Assembly: GCA_016935595.1 (NCBI GenBank)
Contig: JAFGQQ010000252.1
Span: 1-8,109, forward strand
From: Bacteroidales bacterium
Lineage (GTDB): Bacteria; Bacteroidota; Bacteroidia; Bacteroidales; UBA10428
Direction: 5' to 3'
DNA: 8,109 nucleotides
The notes below the pieces were generated by a model that was not told where the DNA came from, did not search any database, and was given only the letters and a program-made list of their open reading frames with translations. Every line of letters starts with the position of its first letter. Position 1 is the stretch's first letter. This document shows positions 1 through 5,879 of this stretch, piece after piece. Both the position numbers and the translations under genes were made by a program.

Positions 1-402
1 ATGGTTGGCACAATTAATAGCATTATATTAGAATCTTTACTGGAAACTCTTCCAATGGAATTTTCCATAATTGATAAAAACGACAAAGTATTGGCATGGA
101 ACAAACACGAAACACGTTTGTTTAAAAGGCCGGTTGGTGTTGTTGGAAAGGATGTAAGAAATTGCCATCCAAAACATAGCCTCGATAAAGTAGAACAATT
201 ACTCGATGAAATGAAAAAAGGTACAAGGGAAAAGGCTGAGTTCTGGATTGATATGAAGCTTGATAATGATAAAACCGAGAAAGTACTTATCCAGTATTTT
301 GCATTAAGAGATAATGGCGGTCAATATATAGGATGTCTCGAATGCAGCCAGAAAGTTGGTTTTATCCAGAACCTTAAAGGCGAGAAAAGGTTACTGGATT
401 AG
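1..402 (+). CDS. PAS-domain protein (DUF438-associated PAS type), possibly 5'-truncated
   Basis: The 133-residue product is almost entirely one PAS sensor domain. An N-terminal helix (about 7-17) leads into FSIIDKNDKVLAWN (21-34), the usual PAS opening. A GKDVRNCHPKHSLDKV block (49-64) and AEFWI (79-83) follow, then a closing beta region around YFALRD and GQYIGCLECSQ (99-117). The CHP-x-HS and FWI blocks are typical of the PAS domain at the C-terminus of DUF438 proteins, often next to a hemerythrin-like domain. PAS domains bind small ligands or cofactors or mediate dimerisation; no cofactor can be assigned here. There is no kinase, GGDEF or HTH output domain. The ATG is the first base of the window, so the true start may lie upstream and this could be the C-terminal part of a longer protein. 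The gene converges on the minus-strand operon that ends at 443. Confidence 0.8.
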   Translation: MVGTINSIILESLLETLPMEFSIIDKNDKVLAWNKHETRLFKRPVGVVGKDVRNCHPKHSLDKVEQLLDEMKKGTREKAEFWIDMKLDNDKTEKVLIQYFALRDNGGQYIGCLECSQKVGFIQNLKGEKRLLD

Positions 403-418
403 GAATTAAATACCGGTC

Positions 419-444
419 AGGTTATTTTAATTTATTAATTACCT
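419..444. terminator. Weak bidirectional hairpin between convergent genes (candidate)
   Basis: AGGT and ATT (419-422, 424-426) can pair with AAT and ACCT (437-439, 441-444), with one T-T mismatch in the stem and a 10-nt AT-rich loop. It lies between the stop of the PAS gene and the stop of the STAS gene and overlaps the latter. The stem is weak and there is no clean T-tract, so this is only a possible transcription end site. Confidence 0.25.
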
Positions 445-766
445 ATTCAATATCAATGCCTTTTGGTTGTTTCAGACTTTTACCGGTTAATTCTGTTATT
501 TTTTTTTGAATAGACGGATCAATATTAATAAAACGAAGTTTACATTTTTTGTTATCCATTAAATACTTAAGCTCATATAATATTTTTAGTCCGTTATTTT
601 CAATTTTCGTCACACCCTTTAGATCTAAAGATATTTCACGGTGTGGTTTCATTAGTTTTACTAGTTCCTTTTTAATAAAGTAGCAATAATTGCGATCTAA
701 AGTATCTGTTTGTTTTTGCAGGCTGGCTAAATAATAGCCTTCACCTGTTTTTTTAATTGTAATCAT
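443..766 (-). CDS. STAS-domain protein (anti-sigma-factor-antagonist-like) without the usual phosphoserine
   Basis: The 107-residue protein has the size and pattern of a stand-alone STAS domain. It shows an N-terminal beta strand pair, the core strand ISLDLKGVTKIENNGL (45-60), an amphipathic helix (KILYELKYLMDN, 61-72), the strand KCKLRFINI (74-82) and a final helix containing ITELTG (90-95). In SpoIIAA-type antagonists the loop after the core strand reads D-S-S-G and its second Ser is phosphorylated by the partner kinase. Here the loop reads E-N-N-G (56-59), so canonical phospho-switching looks impossible. The protein may be a constitutive binder or a structural STAS unit. It is the last gene of the envelope operon, 9 bp after the DUF486 gene. 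No anti-sigma kinase or phosphatase lies in the window. The fold call is fairly secure; the partner is unknown. Confidence 0.75.
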   Translation of the reverse strand: MITIKKTGEGYYLASLQKQTDTLDRNYCYFIKKELVKLMKPHREISLDLKGVTKIENNGLKILYELKYLMDNKKCKLRFINIDPSIQKKITELTGKSLKQPKGIDIE

Positions 767-775
767 ATTTAAATT

Positions 776-1147
776 TTAACGTCTGAAAATAAAGTAAACG
801 GCTAATACAAGTAAAATGAAACCCAGAAAATGATTCCAGCGAAACGATTCATTTTTAAATACCAGTAATGTAAATACTGAAAAAACGATTAATGTAATTA
901 CTTCCTGTATAACCTTCAATTCAACAAGGGAGAACGGGCCGCCATGTGCTTTAAAACCAATCCTGTTAGCCGGAACCTGGAAACAATATTCAAATAATGC
1001 AATTCCCCAGCTTATAAGTATAATTGATACTAAACCTAATTTATTAAACCATCTTAATTCTGAGAATTTTAAATGACCGTACCATGCAAAAGTCATAAAT
1101 GTGTTGGATAAAACCAACATACCGACTGATAATAATCCTTTCATCAT
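776..1147 (-). CDS. DUF486 (DMT-like) small integral membrane protein
   Basis: The 123-residue protein has four predicted membrane helices, at about 4-23, 37-55, 76-97 and 106-121. It carries the family's conserved core, LFEYCFQVPANRIGF (51-65), a Gly-containing loop, and FSLVELKVIQEVITL (72-86). Length and motif order match full-length DUF486 proteins, which resemble half of a drug/metabolite-transporter unit; their substrate is not established. The start is the first of two adjacent ATG codons, 2 bp after the stop of the preceding gene. The protein therefore appears to be translated as part of the transpeptidase operon, with the STAS gene 9 bp downstream. DUF486 genes occur in many contexts, so its presence here does not by itself show a cell-wall role. 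Confidence 0.88.
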   Translation of the reverse strand: MMKGLLSVGMLVLSNTFMTFAWYGHLKFSELRWFNKLGLVSIILISWGIALFEYCFQVPANRIGFKAHGGPFSLVELKVIQEVITLIVFSVFTLLVFKNESFRWNHFLGFILLVLAVYFIFRR

Positions 1148-1149
1148 AT

Positions 1150-1974
1150 TTATAAATTATAATACAATACTACTTTGGCATTTATTGGCAATGCCCTGTA
1201 AATCGCCCTTAAATCATCAACAGGAATTTTTATAATTATGGGTAGTTTATAGTCTTGTTTTTTAAAACAACAGAAATTTGCCAGGCTTTTTAATGAATTT
1301 TTTGCCAGAATTTTTGTTTTGAAAATAAAACATACCCATTTGTCTTTAAATACCGGATTATTGTCTTGCATAAAAATCAAATCAATATTATAGTCCAGTT
1401 TCATTTGCAGGAATGCAGGATTCTGAATAAGGGTATCGGGCATATAAGCATTCAAAGCTGCCTCTGCTTCGTTTTTTGGTGCATGCCTTACAACTATGGG
1501 TTCTTTAACAATGGTTGCATATTCTTTAATTATTCGTAGAGGTTGAGAAAATAATTTTACATAGATAATATCAGGTAATTTTGCCAATAAAGGTTTAACT
1601 TTTATAAATTCTATTTTTGTTTGGTGAATAGTTACTCCTTTTATAGTAATACCAACTATGCTATCATACAAATTTACTATCAAATTAATTGAATCATTAT
1701 CTGCCAGCTTTACCAATGCCTCTTTATATGCTTTTTCACGCACCAATGGAACTAATTCAGGATTGTCATAAATACTATCATACTGTTCTATAAAAAAGGA
1801 ATCGGTTTGAACAAGCTTATTTAATTTATTTATCTTATGCAAAGGCGAAAGGCCTCTGCTTAAAAGGAATATGAATAAAGGAATTATTGCAATATAACCA
1901 GCTTTTTTCAATGAGCCGGCTTTATTAAATTTATTTACAAAGGATTTATATGTATTTATTATGAATTTCTTCAC
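1150..1974 (-). CDS. Unrecognised single-TM protein in the L,D-transpeptidase operon
   Basis: I do not recognise a family for this 274-residue protein. A basic N-terminus (Lys-rich, 1-25) precedes one hydrophobic segment (about 26-39), so it is probably anchored in the inner membrane with the rest in the periplasm. The region 58-107 is helical and charged. It is followed by a beta-like stretch, IVGITIKGVTIHQTKIEF (106-123), and a Leu/Pro-rich segment. The C-terminus, from about 245, has alternating strands and a helix around PVDDLRAIYRALP (251-263), then KVVLYY (267-272). There are three Cys (215, 235, 236) and no catalytic signature that I can name. It starts 1 bp after the stop of the second transpeptidase gene and ends 2 bp before DUF486. 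It is thus probably translationally coupled and possibly an accessory subunit of the transpeptidases. That role is inferred from position only. Confidence 0.7.
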   Translation of the reverse strand: MKKFIINTYKSFVNKFNKAGSLKKAGYIAIIPLFIFLLSRGLSPLHKINKLNKLVQTDSFFIEQYDSIYDNPELVPLVREKAYKEALVKLADNDSINLIVNLYDSIVGITIKGVTIHQTKIEFIKVKPLLAKLPDIIYVKLFSQPLRIIKEYATIVKEPIVVRHAPKNEAEAALNAYMPDTLIQNPAFLQMKLDYNIDLIFMQDNNPVFKDKWVCFIFKTKILAKNSLKSLANFCCFKKQDYKLPIIIKIPVDDLRAIYRALPINAKVVLYYNL

Positions 1975-1975
1975 T

Positions 1976-2746
1976 TTAATAAATATAAATTTTTGACCCT
2001 ATTATTAATGAATTATATACAAGTTTCAGGTTTTCATCATTAAGCCTGATGCACCCATGTGTTACCGGAAGTCCTAAAAACCTTTGATAAAGGGTTCCAT
2101 GAATCAGGTAACCTTTTCCAAAACTCAATGCATAATCGCCCAATACGCCATATTCAAAGCGTGTATAATGATTAGGCGGCGGTACGGGGAGACCTTCCTC
2201 CACAAATGCCCAGTCGGGTTTTTTCCAGACCGGGGAAGTGGTTTTTCCATTAATCCAGAATTCTCCTTTAGGGGTTTTAAACATCCATTGCTGGTCTTTT
2301 CCATTTTTAAGTAATATATAACTTCCTGTCGAACACTTATCCTTCCGAATCAACCTTGTGCCTTTATATAAAGAAAATTCATTAGATGCGCTATTAATTA
2401 TTATATAATATGATTTTGGGACTTTTGCTTGAAGTTTCCGGTTTAAACGAGTAATATCTTTTTCCAGGTTTTTCTTTACTGCCAAAATCTGGTCTGGTTT
2501 TGTTTTAAAAGAATTCTGATTTTTTAATTTAACAGAAATTGTAATTTTTTGAATTAATATTGGAAATGCCACTATTACTAAAAAAATAACAGACGCAATT
2601 ATTATTTTTCTTAAAACAGGCAGAAATCCTTCTATTATAGCTTTAAGCTGTTTTGATGAATTATTTATAAAAGGTTTTAAATATAATTTCGAGCCATTTA
2701 AAACAATGGTTTTAATTAATTCCAAATTAATTGTCTTTAAATTCAT
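1976..2746 (-). CDS. L,D-transpeptidase (YkuD domain), membrane-anchored
   Basis: The 256-residue protein has a 45-residue N-terminal cytoplasmic extension, one membrane helix (about 47-66), a short charged linker (67-112) and a C-terminal YkuD catalytic domain (about 113-256). The active-site block is complete: His216-Gly in LIHGT, then THGCIRL (229-235) with catalytic Cys232, His230 and Arg234. Enzymes of this family cut the L,D-bond of a tetrapeptide stem and transfer the acyl group, forming 3-3 peptidoglycan cross-links or attaching proteins to meso-diaminopimelate. The segment SPVWKKPDW and the PVPPPNHY loop (171-194) are typical of the substrate-facing part. The start codon directly abuts the stop of the upstream transpeptidase gene (0 bp), indicating coupled translation. 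The N-terminal cytoplasmic extension before the TM is longer than usual. Function is confident; the physiological acceptor is unknown. Confidence 0.93.
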   Translation of the reverse strand: MNLKTINLELIKTIVLNGSKLYLKPFINNSSKQLKAIIEGFLPVLRKIIIASVIFLVIVAFPILIQKITISVKLKNQNSFKTKPDQILAVKKNLEKDITRLNRKLQAKVPKSYYIIINSASNEFSLYKGTRLIRKDKCSTGSYILLKNGKDQQWMFKTPKGEFWINGKTTSPVWKKPDWAFVEEGLPVPPPNHYTRFEYGVLGDYALSFGKGYLIHGTLYQRFLGLPVTHGCIRLNDENLKLVYNSLIIGSKIYIY

Positions 2747-3856
2747 TTAGTTACTGTTAAGTATTTCCTGCAGTGGTTTTAAAGATCCCAGAATGGTTAC
2801 TTCAGTACCAATTGTACAAACGGAAAATAGTATATCCATACTTTCATTTTCTAAAGCTATACAACCGTCTGTCCAGTCGCTGCCTTTTCCTCCGTAGCCA
2901 TGTATTTCAATAAGGTTACCTATTTTAGCTTCTTTGTTAATTTGGCCGTTTTTCAGGTTCCATACAAAACGTTCTTTGTCGTCTTCATTTGGATAATTTA
3001 GGAGTAATGCTTTGTAATATTTAGTCTCTCCGCTCGATTTCTTTTTTATAATTTTATAGAATCCTTCAGGTGTTGATTTATCTCCCTGGCAGTTTTTATT
3101 CCCAATCCAGTTTTGACCTAATTCTATATCATAACGGTTATACAGAACGCCATTTTTATATAATATACATTCTCTTGAAAATTTGTCGATGATGATACAA
3201 AAGGTTTTATTTTTTTTTGAATTACTTATGGTTTTTTCAGCCCATTGTTTCCACTCGTTGTAATTCTCGAAATATTTTCGATAAATATTGTTTGTGTAAA
3301 ATATAATTTCGTTGATGAGAGTTTCAGCTGATTCAATTTTTTGCGAGGCTGTTTGAAAATTATTTTCGCGGTATATTAAAATGCCTTCTTTTAGTAAAAT
3401 TTTCCCTTTAATTAATTTATTTCTTTGTATTTCGCTTAACGGAACATTGCTATAAAATTTATTATATAATTCAACCTGTTTTTCCAGTGAAGTAATCTGG
3501 TCTTTTAATAGGTTTTTGATATTATGTGATGCTACATTGGTTTTTTCAATTGATAATAGAGCCAATTTGTTGGCCTCAATAGCATACATTCTAACTCGAC
3601 TAAAATTCCTTAAAAAGAAAAGTTTTTCATTCTCTGTTTGCCAATGGTTCATTGCTGAGTCATAGTAACTTTTAGCATTATTAAAGATCGATTTGGCATA
3701 AATTGCTGAATTTAACATTTCAGCTTTGGTTAGATTTGTCCTTGCTAGAGTAATTTCCTCAATAGGTGGTTTATGCCATGTAAAAACAATAAATACTATT
3801 ATGGCAATTGCAATAATGATTATTATGAATATCCATTTCAACAATTTATTTCTCAT
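2747..3856 (-). CDS. L,D-transpeptidase-family (YkuD) enzyme with a long DUF4398-like helical stalk
   Basis: The 369-residue protein has an N-terminal membrane helix (about 8-26), a roughly 170-residue all-helical Ala/Lys/Glu-rich stalk (33-205) and a C-terminal YkuD domain (about 217-357). Catalytic features are STPEGFY (261-267), IHGYGG (318-323) with His319, and TDGCIAL (329-335) with nucleophile Cys332. The second His and the Arg of the common HGCIR motif are Asp330 and Ala334. This variant resembles the YafK-like branch, whose E. coli member is reported to hydrolyse or remodel wall attachments. Transferase versus hydrolase activity is therefore open. The stalk aligns by eye with the ectodomain of the upstream lipoprotein, for example SAIYAKSIFNNAKSYYDSAM against AEIYVQTSFVQLQDSMKAVM, each followed by a Phe-Phe or Phe-Leu pair and a long helix. 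It is the first gene after the terminator at 3883-3913 and heads the five-gene cluster. Confidence 0.9.
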   Translation of the reverse strand: MRNKLLKWIFIIIIIAIAIIVFIVFTWHKPPIEEITLARTNLTKAEMLNSAIYAKSIFNNAKSYYDSAMNHWQTENEKLFFLRNFSRVRMYAIEANKLALLSIEKTNVASHNIKNLLKDQITSLEKQVELYNKFYSNVPLSEIQRNKLIKGKILLKEGILIYRENNFQTASQKIESAETLINEIIFYTNNIYRKYFENYNEWKQWAEKTISNSKKNKTFCIIIDKFSRECILYKNGVLYNRYDIELGQNWIGNKNCQGDKSTPEGFYKIIKKKSSGETKYYKALLLNYPNEDDKERFVWNLKNGQINKEAKIGNLIEIHGYGGKGSDWTDGCIALENESMDILFSVCTIGTEVTILGSLKPLQEILNSN

Positions 3857-3866
3857 AAATTAATCC

Positions 3867-3940
3867 AATAAGGTTCATAACTAAAAAAACCCCGGAAGGC
3901 AGCCAACCGGGGTAATAAGGTTACAAATAAAAATAAGGTT
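3867..3940. repeat. Three copies of AATAAGGTT in the lipoprotein/transpeptidase gap
   Basis: The nonamer AATAAGGTT (AACCTTATT on the transcribed strand) occurs at 3867-3875, 3914-3922 and 3932-3940. The last copy overlaps the lipoprotein stop codon, and the copies lie on both sides of the terminator hairpin. Three exact copies in about 75 bp could be an operator or RNA-processing element, or low-complexity chance in AT-rich DNA. Confidence 0.5.
3883..3913 (-). terminator. Rho-independent terminator after the lipoprotein gene
   Basis: Read on the minus strand, ACCCCGG (3913-3907) pairs perfectly with CCGGGGT (3895-3889) around an 11-nt loop and is followed directly by a run of T (3889-3883). 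This 7-bp, mostly GC stem with a U-tract is the strongest intrinsic terminator in the gene-bearing part of the window. It lies 25 bp after the lipoprotein stop and 26 bp before the next gene in the same direction. It should make the lipoprotein transcript short and abundant, with the transpeptidase operon expressed by read-through or from a promoter that I cannot identify in the remaining few bases. Confidence 0.85.
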
Positions 3941-4553
3941 AAACTTTTTTGTATTTAACATTTGCCTTATATTTGGCTATAACTCCCTTTAATTCGGTAT
4001 TTATAGAAGCAGCTTTTTCTTTAGCAACTTTTGCTTTGTCGAGTGAACCAATTAAATTACCACTATCAAACATAGTATTTGCTTCAACAACTATTGCTTC
4101 AATAGTAGTTAGTTCACCTTTTATGGCAACAAGGGCAGTTGTTCCTTCTTTGCCTTTTGGAGCTTCCAAAATAAGTTGCTTATTTGCATCAATTAAGGTT
4201 TTAACTTCTGAAATTGTTGTTTGAATCTCTTTTTTTAATTCTTCTTTTCGAATTTCAGTTTGTTGTTTAACTTCATTGGCTAATTGTGTTACACTTGCCA
4301 ATTGTTCTTTTGAAGCAGAATAGTTCTTGAAGAATTTTGACTTCTGGGCTTCTATTCCTGTCATAACTGCTTTCATTGAATCTTGCAATTGAACAAAACT
4401 GGTTTGTACGTAAATTTCTGCACCTGCAGTTCTGGCTTCTTCGATGGCTGAATTAGCTGCATCAATTTCAACTTGAGGGACTTTTGAACAACTTGTAATT
4501 AATATTACTGTTAAACTTAAGGTTATTAAACCAAATAAAAATTTGTTTTTCAT
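3939..4553 (-). CDS. Helical coiled-coil lipoprotein (DUF4398-like)
   Basis: The 204-residue protein starts with a type II signal peptide: Lys-containing n-region, hydrophobic 5-19, lipobox ITSC and lipidated Cys22. The residues after Cys (S-K-V-P) lack the acidic cluster of Bacteroidota surface-export signals, so it probably stays on the periplasmic face. The mature part (about 28-195) is almost all helix, rich in Ala, Glu, Lys and Gln, with heptad-like hydrophobic spacing as in DUF4398-type lipoproteins. A short break with Pro/Gly (131-137) splits it in two. The C-terminus is Lys-rich (Lys194, 196, 200, 202, 203) and ends in Val. The same layout recurs in the stalk of the neighbouring transpeptidase. 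It has its own candidate promoter and a strong terminator, suggesting an abundant structural protein. Wall attachment through the C-terminal lysines, as in Lpp, is only a hypothesis. Confidence 0.82.
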   Translation of the reverse strand: MKNKFLFGLITLSLTVILITSCSKVPQVEIDAANSAIEEARTAGAEIYVQTSFVQLQDSMKAVMTGIEAQKSKFFKNYSASKEQLASVTQLANEVKQQTEIRKEELKKEIQTTISEVKTLIDANKQLILEAPKGKEGTTALVAIKGELTTIEAIVVEANTMFDSGNLIGSLDKAKVAKEKAASINTELKGVIAKYKANVKYKKV

Positions 4554-4630
4554 TGTTTTGTTAATTAATTAAATTTTTGGATTTTTTATGACATTATGAC
4601 GGAAAGACTTCTAAAGGTAACATATAAAAT

Positions 4631-4638
4631 CAAAAATA
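4631..4638 (-). promoter_or_regulatory. Candidate Bacteroidota -7 element for the lipoprotein gene
   Basis: On the minus strand the sequence reads TATTTTTG, an exact fit to the Bacteroidota -7 consensus TAnnTTTG. It would give a 5' leader of roughly 70 nt before the lipoprotein ATG at 4553. No convincing -33 TTTG is seen about 19 bp upstream, and AT-rich DNA makes chance matches common. Confidence 0.35.
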
Positions 4639-4674
4639 ATTTTAAAGTGGTTAAGTTCTTACTATTTTTTCCTG

Positions 4675-4682
4675 TAATTTTG
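4675..4682 (+). promoter_or_regulatory. Candidate Bacteroidota -7 element for the ECF sigma gene
   Basis: TAATTTTG matches TAnnTTTG exactly and ends 21 bp before the sigma-factor ATG at 4704, implying a short leader. A weak -33-like TTAAG (4651-4655) lies 19 bp upstream. It sits about 40 bp from the opposing candidate promoter of the lipoprotein gene, so the two units form a compact divergent promoter region. Confidence 0.4.
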
Positions 4683-4703
4683 CTATGATTTTTTATTTGG
4701 AAA

Positions 4704-5273
4704 ATGAAATCTATAACCTATCTGCCTTTAAAAGATGATGAAATAATTGGTATAATCAAGTCCGGTGATTCATCAAAATATTTTCAGGTGCTATATGACA
4801 GATACCATCGAAAGGTATTGGATAAGTGTTACAGCCTGGTAAAAAGCAAAAACATCGCTGAAGAATTAACTGAAGATATATTCTCAAAAATTTTTGAGAA
4901 ACTTCCGACTTTTAAACACTTGTCGTCTTTTTCTTCATGGTTATATTCCATAACCTATAACCATTGTATTGACTATTTGAGAAAGAAGAAAAAGCTTCAC
5001 TATCCTAACTGGAACAGGGAAAACGAAATACCAGAAATAATTGATGAAACAGATGAACCTATTCAAGATATAAATTATGAAAATTTATTGGTTATTCTGG
5101 AACTCATTCATCCTGAAGAAAAAGCTTTATTGTTAATGAAATACAAGGATAATTTATCATTGAAGCAAATCAGCAGTGCATTAAGAATTAGTGAGAATGC
5201 AGCTAAAATGAGATTAAAGAGAGCCAGGACAAGAGTTATATATCTGTACACCCAAAAATATTTAAAAAATTAA
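4704..5273 (+). CDS. ECF-family RNA polymerase sigma factor (sigma-70 family)
   Basis: The 189-residue protein has the two-domain ECF architecture. Region 2 spans about 26-96: FQVLYDRYHRKVLDKCYSLV, then AEELTEDIFSKIFEKL, then the -10-recognition part SSFSSWLYSITYNHCIDYLR (74-93) and a basic KKKK. An acidic linker (107-124) joins it to region 4 (about 126-180). Region 4 contains the HTH LSLKQISSALRISENAAKMR (151-170) and ends in LKRARTRV. Length and domain order are normal for the family. It directs RNA polymerase to a specific set of promoters. No classical membrane anti-sigma factor follows; instead a PepSY-like protein starts 44 bp downstream. The gene is divergent from the envelope lipoprotein and transpeptidase locus, which is a plausible but unproven target. 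Confidence 0.93.
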   Translation: MKSITYLPLKDDEIIGIIKSGDSSKYFQVLYDRYHRKVLDKCYSLVKSKNIAEELTEDIFSKIFEKLPTFKHLSSFSSWLYSITYNHCIDYLRKKKKLHYPNWNRENEIPEIIDETDEPIQDINYENLLVILELIHPEEKALLLMKYKDNLSLKQISSALRISENAAKMRLKRARTRVIYLYTQKYLKN

Positions 5274-5317
5274 TTTGTTACCTAAAAGTATTTTATCGTC
5301 AATATAAAAAAAGAAAA

Positions 5318-5716
5318 ATGAAAGATTTTTTAAAAAAAGTGTTAAATGGAAATGGTTTTATGCCACCTGATTTTTGTTTAGATGCTTTTAATAAGAATTT
5401 TGAAGGCGCTGTTAATATTGATTGGTTTGACAGGAATACACATTATGAGGCAATTTTTTATAAGAATAATATAGAACATATAGCAGTATTTGATAAATCT
5501 GGTAATCTTCAGGAGTATAAAATGTATTTACCGGATAATTTTCTCCCTGAATCCATAAAATCGGTACTGGAGAAAAGGGGAGAAATAATGAATACTGTAT
5601 TTATTAATAAAGGAAATACTATTGTTTACGAAGTTATTATGAGGGATAAAGAATTGAATCGTTTCCTTGTACTTTTAAGCAATTTAGGGGAAATAATTGA
5701 TGAAAAGCCTCTTTAA
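5318..5716 (+). CDS. PepSY-like (BLIP-fold-like) protein without signal peptide
   Basis: The 132-residue protein carries the pattern of PepSY-like domains of Bacteroidota: AFNKNFEGAVNIDWFDRN (23-40), then HYEAIFYKNNIEHIAVFDKSGNL (42-64) and an LPDNFLPESIKSVLEKRG helix (71-88). A second strand set follows, VFINKGNTIVYEVIMRD (94-110). Related proteins normally have a signal peptide and act in the periplasm. Here the N-terminus (MKDFLKKVLNGNGFMPPDF) is too short and polar for export, so a cytoplasmic location is inferred. An A-rich tract just before the ATG and the 44-bp gap after the sigma factor gene, with no terminator, suggest co-transcription. It occupies the position where an anti-sigma factor is usually encoded, so a role in controlling the sigma factor is possible but untested. 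The family assignment is by pattern and moderately secure. Confidence 0.7.
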   Translation: MKDFLKKVLNGNGFMPPDFCLDAFNKNFEGAVNIDWFDRNTHYEAIFYKNNIEHIAVFDKSGNLQEYKMYLPDNFLPESIKSVLEKRGEIMNTVFINKGNTIVYEVIMRDKELNRFLVLLSNLGEIIDEKPL

Positions 5717-5879
5717 TAGTTTTTTAAACAATTCTGTAAAAAAATATTATTCTATCCTCTAAACAAATATAAACTGCAAACGAGTTATAACAATAATCTC
5801 TTAATAGATTAAATTTCAATACGGTTTACTGTAATAATTACTAATAATTCAGGAAATCTGGTTCTGTAAATAAAATAAT

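Noticed and set aside
2084..2314. Plus-strand frame of 76 codons
   Set aside because: It lies wholly inside the canonical L,D-transpeptidase on the opposite strand and shows no domain.
3949..4224. Plus-strand frame of 91 codons
   Set aside because: It is antisense to the coiled-coil lipoprotein; its Ala/Ser/Val-rich composition mirrors the complementary Lys/Glu/Ala codons.
5794..5811. TAATCT/AGATTA inverted repeat as a terminator between convergent genes
   Set aside because: The stem is only 6 bp and AT-rich, and no T-tract follows it on either strand.
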